Assembly (NCBI RefSeq): GCF_000149955.1
Contig: NC_030991.1
Span: 2,168,340 to 2,232,339 of the forward strand
Length of the DNA stretch: 64,000 bases
Direction of reading: 5' to 3'
DNA from: Fusarium oxysporum f. sp. lycopersici 4287
Taxonomy: Eukaryota; Ascomycota; Sordariomycetes; Hypocreales; Nectriaceae
Positions 10,863 to 22,899 of this stretch are shown piece after piece. The first letter of the stretch is position 1. Every line of letters starts with the position of its first letter. Under the pieces are notes generated by a model. That model saw nothing but the letters and a program-made list of their open reading frames with translations, searched no databases and was not told where the DNA came from. Position numbers and translations under genes: made by a program.

Positions 10863-12181
10863 GCTTGGATTCTTTGGTTATTGGCAGTAGCGATCCCAGG
10901 AGGAAGGCCTTCCTCAAGGGCTCGCAGTCCCGCACTTGGACTACCTTTATCGAAGCCGTCACCGCAGATGGCCGTCTTCTGAAGCCTGGGATTATCTTTA
11001 AAGGCAAAGAGCTCCAGCAGCAGTGGTTTATTGATGAGTTTAACAAGATCGCCGACTGGTATTACATCACGTCCGGCAACTGCTGGACGGACAACCATAT
11101 CGCCGTCGAGTGGCTCAAGGAGGTCTATCTGCCTCAACCGCAACCAGCAGATGAGACTGATGCAAGGCTCATCATATTAGATGGTCGTGGGAGCCATGTA
11201 TCTGTGGGTGTCTACCTGTTTGAGATCGGAAATACCGCTGACGGCGCTGATCCTAAATCCAGGATGAGTGGATGGCTATGTGTTTTTTGAACAACGTATA
11301 TTGCTGTTACTTGCCTGCACACTGCTCTCATGGTCTGCAGCCACTGGACAATGGTGCCTTCAATGCTTCCAAGGCTGCCTATCGAAAAGAACTGCAGAAA
11401 CTTACCAGTCTGACCGATTCTGCACCGGTGGACAAGGTCAACTTCATCAAGGCCTATGCCAGAGCCAGAGCAGTAGGTATGACGAAGAAAAACATCCTCT
11501 CAGGCTGGAGAGGGACGGGAAACTGGCCGATTTCACGTCGGAAAGCGCTCATGCATCCTGAGATTCAGCCAGACAAGAAGGAAACGACGCCCGGGTCACA
11601 CGGCCACAGAGACGGGCAAGTCGACTCTGATCATATGCCAACGACCAGCCGCCACATCAGAGATCTGGGGAAGAACAAGAGTCCATCAACAAGAAGGCGC
11701 TATTCTGTGATATCGAGAGGGTTTGAAGCTAAAGAGTTAAAGATCGCCTCTCTCAGCACCAGAATAGCCAGCCTGGAGGAGGAAGTTGGCCGGTTGAGCA
11801 GAGGCAAGAAGAGGAAGGCGATTCCGAATCCTAACAAAAGGCTCATGACATTGGCTGAAGCTCTAGTGGCTGGTGACACTATTTCAGAGCCAAACGAAGC
11901 AATTGAAAGGGCAGATGCTGTTGAGGATGTGATCGAGGTAGGAGGGATGGAAGAAGATGAGAGGTCAAATTCGGAGGAGGAAGAATTAACTGTGGTACGC
12001 ACGCGGGCAGGGCGTGAAGTTAGAAAACCGCGAGAATACTGAAATCCACTTAATTCTAAAACGAAATACGAATATTATTTCACTCTTATTATTTTTGGTG
12101 GGTTTCCTAAATCTGGTTGAAAAATTGCATTTTGTATGGGGAAATATTTTTTTTGCTTACTGGTAGGTGGGTACTGCATGG
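10811..12181 (+). mobile_element. Fot/pogo element A1, 5' truncated
   Basis: The 3' end is preserved: TTGCTTACTGGTAGGTGGGT and then ACTGCATGG ending at 12181, followed by TA. It matches the right end of A2 at 50380. The left terminus and exon 1 are gone, so the element is immobile. Confidence 0.75.
10863..12042 (+). pseudogene. Fot/pogo family-A transposase, copy A1, N-terminus missing
   Basis: The DDE transposase core and C-terminus of the family represented intact by A2. Exon 2 runs from 10863 to the TCT at 11203, and exon 3 is 11263-12042 (780 nt, exactly the length in A2). The intron between them uses donor GTGGGT and acceptor CCAG. Visible are GLDSLVIGSSDPRRKAFLKG, the second catalytic Asp in LIILDGRGSH and the third in HGLQPLDNG. 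A C-terminal coiled-coil (SLSTRIASLEEEVGRLS), the basic RGKKRKAIPNPNKR and an acidic tail follow. The helix-turn-helix exon and first catalytic Asp are absent, so it cannot be autonomous. Confidence 0.85.
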
Positions 12182-12449
12182 TAGCGCTCTAGCTGTGCTG
12201 GGCCTCATAGAAGACGATTCACCTTTCGGGACCAGATGCGTTTCCCAACCCCTCCCAGGGAGGCATTTGTGGTCGGCGGATCATACAGCGCCGTTTGTTA
12301 CACCAGGAGACGGGAGCAGTATGGCAAATGACGTCTACACGGCGACTGCTCTTCTACTCGATGGCTTCGCCTATGGCTATGATGCCGACTAAATAAGCCC
12401 TTGGAATTCTATCCACCCTATGATCGACTCTACCGACTGGTGGAACGGC
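12182..12449. other. spacer between A1 and the hAT element
   Basis: There is a short open frame through here (ends 12392) with the reading PLPGRHLWSADHTAPFVTPG, but no family is recognised and it starts inside A1. It may be a scrap of a host gene. Confidence 0.3.
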
Positions 12450-15400
12450 CAGCGCTCTCAACAAGTCAAGTCAAGTCAAGCCAGAGCTCTAGCTTGTCTT
12501 GACTTGTTAAGTTAGCGGTCTGACTTGACTTGACATGGCTTGACTTGATATCTTGTCAAGCCTATTCAAGCCGTGTTAGTAAGCAGGCTGGCCATCGTGA
12601 GCTCAACGGCAGACTGGAATCTACGGATGAAACAGTCATCTAGAACAAAGAGCCCGGCTTTAGATCAGGGGATTTCGCCGCCAAAACTTTACACAAGTGA
12701 GCATCTCCATCGTCAGATCTTGGAGAGAGTGTCGCTGCGAGCCAACCAAGAGCTTGGCGAGGCTGAAGACCCTCTCACATTCGCACGCCGTCGAAGGTAT
12801 AGATAGGGGATCGTACGCCATCCTCGCAAGCCGTGGAAAGTCCTTCTCTCTCTGCCGCCACCACTCGAAAGGATCCTCAACCTCATCGTCTTCGTAGATA
12901 GGGTCTTCAAGATACTCTTTAATTTCGTCTCGGTTGGCCGGAGAGGGGCGTTGAGCGAGGTAGCTGTGCGCTCCGAGATGCGAAGACTTCGTCTTCTTCT
13001 GTATTGGGGTCGGTTGGGTGGGGAGCTTATTGTAGTCCCGGTCGAAAAACTGTTTAAAGCCGTCGACTATGCGTTTGGCTTGTTCACCCGGAAGGTATTC
13101 GCGAATCCACTTATCCTTGAAGGCCGGATGTAGAATCATAGCCGTCCAGTAAGCAGACGAGTCCTCTAGTAAAGTAACGTATTTCTCGAGCTTGTAAATG
13201 GCGCATGTGATACAACCACGTATGGCCCTGAGATTCACGTCGGCGATCTCGGCTTTGGAGGGTGGATTTGGCCATTTCTCACACCGCTGGCGTTGTGAGC
13301 CCTCCTCTTCATCTTCCTGCTCGAGTATTTCTTCGATGCCGGAGTCCTCTAACGCTACGGGTGGGTTGATCGATCCGACTGGCCGCCCTGGACGGTCAAT
13401 CATGGAATCCCGGTATTTGTGAGGTAAGCCCACGCTGCGCTGGGGTCGCTGAGATTGAGCAGCAGGTGGTGAAACAGGCGGTGAAGAGGGCGACGAGGAA
13501 CCGTGTGCGGCAGCAAAGCGGAGTGGTGCGTCGCCAACTCGGATCTCTCTCTCCGGCCCCTCGATCTCCGGCCCAGGGAGAACTCGGTCAGAGTCGCTAT
13601 ATTCGGCAAGCTGCTTGCGGAGGTGGTCAACGAGGTAAAATAACGAGGCACTCGACCTGTCAAATTATTAGTTAACCGGAGTAAAAGCCGAGAGAAAAAC
13701 CTGCCTTCGAAATACTTATTTAGCTTTTTAAACGGTAGTAGTACTGCAAGAGTAATTGCTAAGACGTGCCAGTCGTCTTGCGAGAGAAGATATTCGTCCG
13801 GAATCCGCTTCGTTTTATCTGCATGGCGAGATATAACTGTTGTGTAGATCTCGATCGGGTCTTTTAACCGGAAAGCTCTTTCTATGGCAGTTAAAAAGGA
13901 ATTCTATCGAGTATCGTTGTCTTGGAGGAGCATTAGTTGGCTAACCTCCCACAGAACTTCGCCGAATTCGTCGACTTCCTCATCGCTAAGCTTGTCTTGC
14001 GCGTATTGGAGGAAACCCTCTCGGCGTTGCGAAGACCTTCGGACACAGCCTTGAAGATTGTGAATCCTGACGAATGCGCCTGTTGGCCGCCATTCTTCGA
14101 GGAAGTTGAGGACCTTTTGAAGGGCTGCTTGTTCCGCTGGCTGCGATTCGAAGCTCTTAAGCACGTCTTTGAGCTTCCCCTCGAGGTAACTCGTAGCGCT
14201 GAGGTTGTAGAGATGATTGATACATCGATTTCTACGCTCCTGCGGCTGAACGTCAGGTAAAAGAGCGGCGATAATTTAGTTGACTGCGCTGTCGTTTGCG
14301 TCGGCGTTATCGCATGTGAAGTAACCTACCTCTTCTGCAGAGATCTCGTACTCCGAGAGTACTTCACGCAACGTTGGACCGATATTTTCACCAGAGTGCT
14401 GGCCGCAGAGCCGCCTCAACGCCAAAAGCGACGTCTGCAGTCTTTTTAACGCGTCTGTGAAGTGAACAGCCACGCCGAGAAGCGCGTATTTTTGAAGGGA
14501 AGTCCAAAGATCGAAGGTGAGATGCTTCTCGTACATAGAGGTGGTAAGTTGACTTTTCAATAGCTCTTTTTGCGACCAGCACTCTGCTTCTAACCACGAT
14601 CGAATTGTAACGCCGCTGCGAGGCAAAAGCTCGTCAACGAGTTCTTCATTCGACAAGCCGAGAAGCTTTCGAAAATCAGGGTGTTCGACGGCCGAGAAGG
14701 GTACATCGGCATCTACAATCCAACGGAGCAGTAGCTCCTTGAACAGCTCTGCCTTCGGCTTCGGAATAGCTAACCGTTCTGCGGCTTGCCTTTGCAAGTC
14801 GAGTACCGTTCGCTGGCGTCGACGCTGGCGAGGTGTCTCAGACTCTATAGTCTCGCTGTCTACCTCGCCAACAAGAAGATCGTGATCTTTCCTTAAGTGC
14901 AGAAGCGCTCCGCTTGTACCGCTGTTGACGAGGGCGCATAGCGATATTTCCTTCTTTTTATCACACTGGTTTGCAAGGCCAGAAGTCCCCCTTCTCCCTA
15001 TTTCCAACGACTTTGGTGAGCCGCCGGCCATACGGGTCGATAGGCGACTTCCTCGCCCTCTTCTTCCTGTGTAGCCACTCGGTCGGTACGTAATCTTCGC
15101 GTTGGATCTTGATCTTGCTCATCAAGCTAACTTCGGTAGGGATCTCGTTGGTGTCGATGTCTCGAAGCTGGTCGGCAACGGACCGTCCCCCGCGAAAAGT
15201 AGCAAACGCGGTTCTTCCGGCTGCGGCGGATCTCGTGTTCAGGGTCGACGGTTGGCTGGCCGTCTCGGTAACTGCTTCCGAGAGGGCGGCCACCGAAGAG
15301 GTATCGTCAATATCGGACATCTTGACGGTGATGAGCGTGGTGCTTGGGGCTAACTTTTAGCCGTGCTGTCGCACGACACGATTGTTTGGATGACTGAACA

Positions 15401-15822
15401 ACGATCGGGAAGATCCTCTGCGAATCGGGCAACGAAAGACCTTGATTTTCTATCTAAAGGAGCGACGAAGGTCGATCTCTTATACCTATATCCAATCTGC
15501 CGATATCATAGGCAGCAGGCTGCTGCCTGATGCTAGTTGTGGTCGTTCACTCTCATCGTTAACTTTTTCACGATGAGAGCGATTCTTGTCTCTTTGTGAG
15601 CGAGCGACTTGATATTGACACGTGCCAGCAGGATTTTTTCGATCCGAGCCGCCATACCTCCGTAGCTGTGACCGCTATAGGGTTCGTGCTTGCCAAGCCG
15701 GTATCAAGACAATTCAAGTCAGCTAAAATAGCCGTCTCGCTTGATAAGATCGTCAACTTGACTTGGCTTGACTTGTCTTGGCTTGTCTGGTCTTGGTTAA
15801 GTTTGTCTTGTTAAGAGCGCTA
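12450..15822 (-). mobile_element. hAT DNA transposon
   Basis: The ends form a terminal inverted repeat of about 16 bp: CAGCGCTCTCAACAAG at 12450 and, reading inward from the right end at 15822, TAGCGCTCTTAACAAG. This is a good hAT-type start (TAGNG). Both subterminal regions are packed with CAAGTC/GACTTG repeats (12465-12570 and 15705-15810), which look like transposase-binding arrays. No 8-bp target duplication is visible (GGAACGGC left, ACTCAGAT right), suggesting rearrangement after insertion. It encloses a broken hAT transposase. Confidence 0.85.
12660..15320 (-). pseudogene. hAT transposase with BED finger and hATC domain, multiply broken
   Basis: Parts appear in order on the minus strand. 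An N-terminal segment (15320 to about 14961) ends in a BED-like WPC. It is frameshifted into 15031-14276, which holds the rest of the finger (CDKK...LLHLRKDH), the LTFDLWTS catalytic region and YFTCDNADAND. A middle segment lies at 14164-13904. The C-terminal dimerisation domain (13433-12660) has EWWRQREKDFPRLARMAYD, IPSTACECERVFSLAK and MLTCVKFWRRN. Stops and frameshifts separate every segment, so no full protein can be made. Confidence 0.85.
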
Positions 15823-15863
15823 ACTCAGATGACACACCGACAATGAGCCGTTAGGTAAGGGAT

Positions 15864-16304
15864 ATGACCAAACACCGAAGTCGGCCGACCAGACGGAAGT
15901 ACGGTAAGATCGAAAAGGGGTTAGAAGCTTTAGAGATGAAGGTGGCCGTTCAGAAAGCGCGGGTTACTGGCCTCGAAGAGCAGATGGCCCAGGTGCGGCG
16001 AGGGAAGAAAAGAAAGGCGATACCGAACCCGAACCGACGATTCATGGCTCTAGCAGAGGCTATAGCGGTTGGAGAAGCTCCTCATGACCCAAAAGAGGCA
16101 GAAATAGAGGTAGATGTGGATGAGGAGGTCGAGTCGGTGATTGAGGTGGGTGTCAGGTCAGAGGACGAACGTGAGTACTTGACGGTCGTAACAAAGCACT
16201 GCCAGCGCACACGGAGCGGTAGGGAGATCGGGAGATCAAGGACCACGCAGAGAATAAAAATTGATCAATTTTATAGAATTTCTCTCCAAAGCTTCACTTT
16301 TTAA
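15864..16304 (+). pseudogene. C-terminal scrap of a family-A-like pogo transposase (A5)
   Basis: A 146-codon frame whose start resembles only the C-terminal tail of the pogo family A: a coiled-coil region (VTGLEEQMAQVRRGKKRKAI), PNPNRRFMALAEAI, an acidic stretch ending SVIEVGVR and a basic RTRSGREIGRS. No catalytic domain precedes it; the hAT right end lies 40 bp upstream. It is more divergent from A1/A2 than they are from each other, so it belongs to a separate subfamily. Confidence 0.65.
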
Positions 16305-16389
16305 TTGACAATCTGGTGTTTTGCGCACGCATCAAAATTTGGATTTCATGTGGGCGGAGCGAAATTTTGGTTATCTTTTAGGTGGTCCT

Positions 16390-17281
16390 GGATGTTAGAT
16401 ACCAGTTTGTGTCATTCGGATATGGCTAGTTTCCTCTATGAAGAATTCCAGGTGACTGTGTCGCATCATTGCATTAGTAGAAAGCTCCGCAAAGCTGGGT
16501 GGTCAAGGAAGACCATGCAAAACGTCGCAAAAGAGCGCAACGTAAACCTGCGAGAACATATCTACGAGTTATCTGATTTCCGTTCCTATCAGCTTGTGTT
16601 TATTGAGGAGTCTGGCATGGATGGAAGCATTGGAATATTGAAGAAAGGTTACGCGCGCAGAGGTCAAAGACCTCGTCAAGTGAAGAAATTCCACCGCGGT
16701 CGAAGGGTTCAAGTCCTTTCTGCTTTAGGTCAGGATGGTGTAATTCATTTCCGAGTATACGGAGGATCGATCGATGCCGAAATATCCAGGCACTTCATTA
16801 AGGAGCTCTTGCCGTACTGCGGCAGATGGTCAGAGCCAAGATCTGTTCTAGTGATGGACAACGCATCATTTCACCTCTCGGAGGAGATCCAGTGGATGTG
16901 CGAGGAGGCTGGAGTGGTGTACAAGCTACAATCGCTTTCCTCCCTGATCTGAACCCAATTGAAGAGAACTTTAGAGAGACCAAGAACTTTATGAGGGAAA
17001 TCTGGAACAAACATGGGGATAGCATTAAGTACGATTTTGCTTCTTTCGTAGAACATTGCGTTAGTGTAGTGGGCGAGCGAAAAGAGAATGCTCAAGGGTA
17101 CTTCCGCCGCGCTGGGATCTCTATTAATGAGCTCCAGGGGAAAGTGCATTGGAATGAATACATAACAAAGTCTAGAAACCAATATATCGGTCAAGGAAAA
17201 CTTCGGTCTCGAACAAATCGTCTTGCGACGCCTTCTAATACCCCTTGCTCTATAAAAAGGTGTGCATCATTGTCTTCATAA
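16390..17281 (+). pseudogene. second Tc1-like (IS630/DDE_3) transposase, frameshifted
   Basis: Two overlapping frames make one DDE transposase. The first contains SHHCISRKLRKAGWSRKTMQ (HTH/linker), FIEESGMDGSIG (first catalytic position, Glu instead of Asp), KKFHRGRRVQVLSALGQDG and VLVMDNASFHLS (second Asp). The second, after a frameshift near 16930, contains LPDLNPIEENFRETKNFMR with the third acidic residue, then a C-terminal tail to a stop at 17281. No terminal inverted repeats were identified. It is a different family from the element at 9162-10570. Confidence 0.75.
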
Positions 17282-18165
17282 ATGAGCTCTAGGTCCAGCC
17301 CCTCTTTCCAACGTGAGGTCCCGAACCAGCTCATAATGCCTCTTTCGCTCAACTCCTTTAACTTTTAAGCATTCCCACTCACAATATGCACTGACCCTCT
17401 AATGCGGCTTGCTAGTGCGGGGTGTCTTTGTTGCTCTCCACATATTTGAATGAAACATTAATCCTCAGCCACTTCCCAATGCGGAGAAGGTGGCACCAGG
17501 CTTGCAGCTACCTCTCTACGATGGACCACTTCATCTGTAGCTCCTTAAAACTTTTTGTTACCGGGCTCCGATCGGCCCTTCACGGGCATTACAATGATAG
17601 TTGAATCAACCTTGCAGGTCTTGATTTTTCTCTTTGCGATCTCCTCAATGTTCGATAAGAGTTCTTCGTTTCAGAAATCACTGGGTGCCACATTGAGTCC
17701 CTCTTCAGTTATGACCACGGCAACGCGTCTTAAATCACCGCCAAGAGCACAGTCCTTGGGCACGCATCCACACTCCTCGTCGAAGCATTACATCAAGATG
17801 ACAGAGCGCCTTGCGCATCTACAATGGTTGTACCAACTAAGGCCCCCAACAGGGGCCACCAGGCGCAACCCCGCAGAGGCCGCCTGTTTGGAGGCTTGCA
17901 AGGAGGCAGTGCGTTACATGGATTAGCGAGACACATTGAATGAGCCATCGCTACAAAAGGGAACATGACTTGCGCCACGTCTGTGCGGGTGCCAACTGCC
18001 GCAGACAGAAGCGTCACCTGCTGTGAAGCCCAACACGTCGTGCGCACAACGGAACAATTAGGCAGCAATAAAGCAGTGACAATGTTCGCGACAATATCCT
18101 CATGAACGACCCTAGCTAGCCAGTGACGAAATCGAAAACTAACAAGCCTTAAACCTGTGCTTATC
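17282..18165. other. spacer upstream of the TPR-CHAT gene
   Basis: Several short open frames but none with a recognisable domain, and no transposon end identified. It presumably contains the former promoter of the downstream gene. Confidence 0.35.
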
Positions 18166-20518
18166 ATGACGGATATCGAGGCACTTGCTACAGATAACGA
18201 TATCAGTAGGGAAGATATCCCTCATCTTTTCTCAAAGCTTTCAATCGGCGCATATGAAAGATATATGCAAACAGGAAGCAGAGATGATATCAGCAAAGCC
18301 ATAGACTCGGCTAAACAGGGTATAGATCTAACAAACGACAGGAACCCATGGCTTACGCAATGGCTGAATAACCTCGGAGTCTTTCTTGAGACGCGGTACG
18401 AACGGACAGGGGAGATGAAGGACCTGGAAGAGGCGATCAAGGTAGTACGACAAGCTGTAGAATCAACGCCTAACGGCCATCCAGACCTCGCAGCTATGTT
18501 GAGTAACCTTGGAAACAAGGTTGAGACGCGGTACGAACGGACAGGAGAGATGAAAGACCTCGAAGACTCAATTGAGACAGCACGACGAGCTGTAGAATCG
18601 ACGCCTGATGGCTGTCCAGACCAGGCAGCCATGTCGAATAACCTTGGAATCAAGCTTATTCGGCGGTATGAGCGGACAGAAGAGATGAAGGATCTGGAAG
18701 AGGCAATCGAGGCAGGGAGACGGGCTGTAGATTCGACGCCTGACGACCATCCAAACCTGGCAGCCTGGTTGAATAACGTCGGAAGATTCTTTGAGAGGCT
18801 GTATGAACAGACGGGAAAAATGAGGGACCTGGGAGAGGCGTCAGCCTATCTCCTCCAGGCTTGGTCCTGTTTGCATGCTGTGTCATTCCATCGTGTCACG
18901 GCTGCCGCTAAATGTCTGGAATTACTCGCTATACAGAACAGAGTCGACCAAGGCATCAATCTTGGGAGGAAGATACTCGATCTTCTTCCTTCAGTCCATA
19001 CACGAACTCTTGATCGCAATGATCAGCAGTTCGTTATTTCAACGTTCGCAGGCGTCGCTTCCGACCTATGTGCCTTCCTCTTATCAACAAATCGATTAAC
19101 TGAGGCTCTTGAATGTCTCGAGCAAGGCCGCGCTATCATCTTAAGTCAACTACTAGATGATCGCAGCGATCTTTCTTCACTTCGTCATGATCACCTTCAG
19201 CTAGCCAATCGATATCAGAGTCTCGTGGACGAAGTGAATGCTCCGACCCGCCAGACCACTCCCAGTGTGGTTGAAGCCTTGTTACGAAAGCGGCGGCAAG
19301 AAGCTGCAGCCGAGCTAGATATGTGCTTGAAGGAAATCAGATGTGTCCCCGGCCATGAGCGGTTTATGCTTGGACAGACCGTTACTGAGATGCAGGAGTG
19401 TATCACTGAGGGCAGCATTGTGGTTATTAATATCACCAACTTCCGAAGCGATGCCATTATCGTCTCCAACAATTCACTGAGAACAATCGTACTTCCCGAG
19501 TTATCCGCATCCAAAGCGAGGTTGTGGGTAAGTAAAGATTGGTCGACAAAAAAGAGGTCTGACCAGCGAGGGGAAAACGATCAGTTTTTAGACTACCTTT
19601 CTTGGCTTTGGTATGCCTGTGTCAAGCACATCGTCGCCGAGATTTCCGCTTCAAAGACACATCCAAGCGAAGGCCTTCCACGAGTATGGTGGATAGGCTC
19701 CGGTCTGGCGAGCTCGATGCTCTTCCACGCTGCAGGGGTACATACAAGAGGATCAACGGAGAACGCCTATTGCAGGCTAATATCTTCCTACACACCATCG
19801 ATCAAGGAACTTGCCTATGCACAGAATCAGGCGAAGCGCGCCCAGGAAGACTTGATGGCGCAAGATACAAACACAATGCTTATTGCAGCCATGCCAATAT
19901 CACCAAAAGGATCAGGCGACGAGAAAGCGCCGAAAGAGCTCCCTAGAGTAGAATAAGAGATGCGGAAGATTCTTATATTAACTCGCTCTCATATGCGTAC
20001 GACAGTTTATACACACCCCAGCACAGATCAAGTCTTAGAGGCCCTCAAAACCTGCCGTATCGCACACTTCGCATGCCACGGAACATCAGTCTATTCAGAC
20101 CCTTCCAATAGTGGTCTGATTTTGCAGAAGAGTACCGGAATTGACGAGCGCTTGGTACAAGAACCGGCTCACAGTCCAACGGGTTTCGGACCTACGGCTT
20201 AGATACGCGCAGATGGCGTACCTCTCGTCGTGCTCTACAGCGGAGAATAAGGCGGCGAGGTTATCGGATGAAGTGATACACGTCATGAGCGGGTTCCAGG
20301 TGGCAGGGTCCCCTCATGTTGTAGGGTGCCTGTGGCCCGCCGGGGATTCGGAGCGTGTAGAGGTATCGAAGCGGTTCTACTTTTTGGTATTGCAGCGGAA
20401 CCAGTCGGTTACCAACAACAAGGTGGCATCGGCGCTGCAGGAGGTGGTGATGGCCGTACGTGCAGAGAATCTCAGTATGCCACTGAACTGGGCACAATTT
20501 GTGCATTATGGGGTATAA
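18166..20518 (+). pseudogene. TPR-CHAT protein (caspase-like protease with tetratricopeptide repeats), disrupted
   Basis: The first 596 codons from ATG 18166 carry at least three near-identical 45-residue TPR-type repeats (RYERTGEMKDLEEAI...ESTPDG.P..AAM..NLG), a helical linker and the start of a CHAT domain. After a TAA at 19954 the same frame resumes at 19960 with KTCRIAHFACHGTS, holding the catalytic His. A one-base frameshift at about 20140-20170 moves into the frame with AYLSSCSTAEN, holding the catalytic Cys, then VGCLWPAGDSERVEVSKRFY and the typical C-terminus WAQFVHYGV at 20518. The catalytic dyad is retained but split over two frames. CHAT proteases belong to clan CD and in fungi are linked to incompatibility or cell-death-type systems (known of the family; not shown here). 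A sequencing error cannot be excluded. Confidence 0.82.
18391..18795 (+). repeat. tandem 135-bp coding repeats in the TPR array
   Basis: Three consecutive 135-bp units, starting at 18391, 18526 and 18661, each encoding about 45 residues beginning (T/R)RYERT(G/E)EMKDLE. A fourth, more divergent unit begins near 18796 (RLYEQTGKMRDLG). The high similarity between units points to recent unit duplication or conversion. Confidence 0.75.
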
Positions 20519-20675
20519 ATCGACTTTCACGTGTACCATCCACAACCCCTCTTTCGCCAGGCAAAATAAAATAAAAAAGCTCCACCAAACCTCACCAACT
20601 TCACTTGCACAGAATTTGACCAAATTGAGAGAAATGCGTAAAATCATTCATTTAATGAGCCATAAGTAGAGTTAT

Positions 20676-22441
20676 CTATTGTAATCTGGTTTTTTTAACC
20701 ATCCGCCGCGACCGCCTGGTGGGTTGGTGCGGTATGTTTTCCTCTCTGACTTCGATGACAGAGCCAGCCTCCAATTCTGACTCTTGCTCGCTTAAAGAGA
20801 CAAATTTCACTCCGATAGGCATATAACGAGTCGCCCCTTCTGGTATGGACTCTTTACCAGCTAGAGTCTCTCCAAGAGTCATGAAACGTTTGTTAGGATT
20901 CGGCACCGCCTTCCTCTTCTTCCCTCTTTTTAGCCAAGTCAATTCTTCCTCTAGGCTGGCAATCCTCTGCGTATGCGCCGCTACTGTCTGCTGGTGAGCT
21001 TTAAAGCCCTTGGCTATTACGTTGTACCGTCTCTGCGTCTTTGGGGTTTTGTTCAACCCAAGATCACGAATTTGACGGCTCGTCTGTGGCATATCGTCCG
21101 AGCCAAGATACGGCCTGGGTTCAGGAGTCACTCTTGGGCTGCCGTTTGGTCTACCTTGTCGGATTTCAGGGTGCCGCAGCGCTTTCGAACGTGAGATCGG
21201 ACAATTTCTAGTGACACTCCAGCCAGACAATATGTTCTTCTTGGTCATTCCAACTCGGCGAGCCTTGACGTAAGCCCTGATGAAATAAACCTTATCCATT
21301 GGAGCGGAATCAGTCAACGAAGCGAACATTTCCAACTCTCGTCGATATGCAGCCTTCAACGCGTTAAATACTCCGTTTTCCAGTGGCTAGAGTCCATAAG
21401 AGCAGTGTGCTGGCAGATAGCAGCAATAAACGTTGTTCAGAAAGCACGTGGCCATCCATTCATCCTTCCATCACTCAGCATTAATCTCGAGGTGGAGAAA
21501 GGGAAGAACCTACTGTTGCATGGCTTCCACGGCCATCTAAAATAATCATTCTCGCGTCTAAGTCGTCAGCAGGAGTGGTCTGGGGCAGATAAACTCTCTC
21601 GAGCCATTTAATGCCAATATGGCCGTCAGTCCACCCGTTAGGCGATGCTATATAATACTAGTCTGCTATCTGCTTGAACTCTTCAAGAAACCACTATTTC
21701 TGCAGTTGCTTCCCCTTGAATATTATGCCAGGAACTAAAGCGCGGCCGTCAGCAGTTATAGTTTCGATAAATGAAGTCCAATTTCGGGTTTGTGGTCCCT
21801 TCAGAAACGCCTTGCGCTTGGGGTCCACACTCCCAACAACCAGGATATCTAGACCTGAACCCAGAGGATTAGACGGTCAAATTTCAAGCATTAATAAGGG
21901 ATAGAGGTATATGCTTGCCGAAACCAGTCATAATACCCCCTTCATCGACGTTGACGGTATTTTCAGGCTTGATCCAACCGTACTGGCCCTCCCGGATATC
22001 AAAGTACCAATGAACCGCTTTAGGCGTGAAAGAGTCGAACCTCTTGGCTTCTTGACGCCTACCCATTCTGATCTTTAGGTCTGCGCGGCGATTGATAAAC
22101 TTGATCACCCAGTTACGTCCTAAGTCGGGATGTTCGCCCTGCTGTCTCAGCAGGCCCATGACGCAAGCGCGGATCTAACTGTGGGACGGAGTATAGCCTA
22201 AAGACTCCTGACAGAGTATCCAGAAAGTGAGCCTATCCTCTTGGCTCTTAGACAAACGTCAATAAGGGTGGACCTGCTCTTTCACGGCCCCGCGGCCGTT
22301 AAGTCTGTCGATTAGAGTGCTCCGAGGCACTCCCCGTCTCTGAGCGGCTTGAGGAGGTGAAAAACCATTATCAGTAACATCAAATATGGCCCCTGCCATA
22401 TCTTCCTCTATGTATTCCCATTAAAGTCTTGACCTAGGCAT
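20676..22441 (-). pseudogene. Fot/pogo family-A transposase, copy A3, degenerate
   Basis: All parts of the family are present on the minus strand. Start MPRSRL at 22441, then DMAGAIFDVTDNGFSPPQAA and PRSTLIDRL (helix-turn-helix), MGLLRQQGEHPDLGRNW, and NVDEGGIMTGF with the first catalytic Asp (21884-22159). The DDE core across 21400-21880 contains several stops, and the C-terminal segment (20676-21359) has MGMTKKNILSGW-type and RGKKRKAVPNPNKRF motifs. In-frame TAG and TGA codons sit at Gln and Trp positions, consistent with C-to-T decay. Intron 1 begins with a GC donor (GCAAGC). Not functional. Confidence 0.85.
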
Positions 22442-22855
22442 TTTCATATTGTTGTCACAGAATAAGGCTAAAAAATACAGAAAAGAGCGGTAACGTACTC
22501 CACAAGTGAGTGTCCCATACAAGCGAGTATCCCAAACACATTTTACACCTTAAACTGCCATTTTAAAAAACTACATCGAAAGCCTTAATCAGGCTTAAAC
22601 TACCTGAAAACTTAGATTCAGGCCAATGAACAACGGGAATACACAGAAGAGACGTCTTCTAAATTCCATTTGTATTATTTAGAATATTACGAGGAAAAGC
22701 TGTATTCGCACTGTCTTTTCTCCTATTTTCAGGCATAGAACATTGAATAGACCGCCGAATGGTTTGGAGGAACCTCAAATATATGACTTTTTGCTCAGGA
22801 GACTATGGATAAAATTTTCAAGAAGCTAGCAGTGCTATACCCTTTGCCTCGACCC

Positions 22856-22899
22856 GGGGGGGGGGGGGGGGGGGGGCCAACTAAGCAAGCTTAGTTGGG
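22856..22899. repeat. 21-G homopolymer followed by a perfect palindrome
   Basis: Twenty-one consecutive G (22856-22876), then CCAACTAAGC-AAGCTTAGTTGG, a near-perfect inverted repeat able to form a hairpin. It lies inside element B downstream of its coding region. The motif GCAAGCTTAG recurs beside the second G-run at 35876-35890. Confidence 0.8.
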
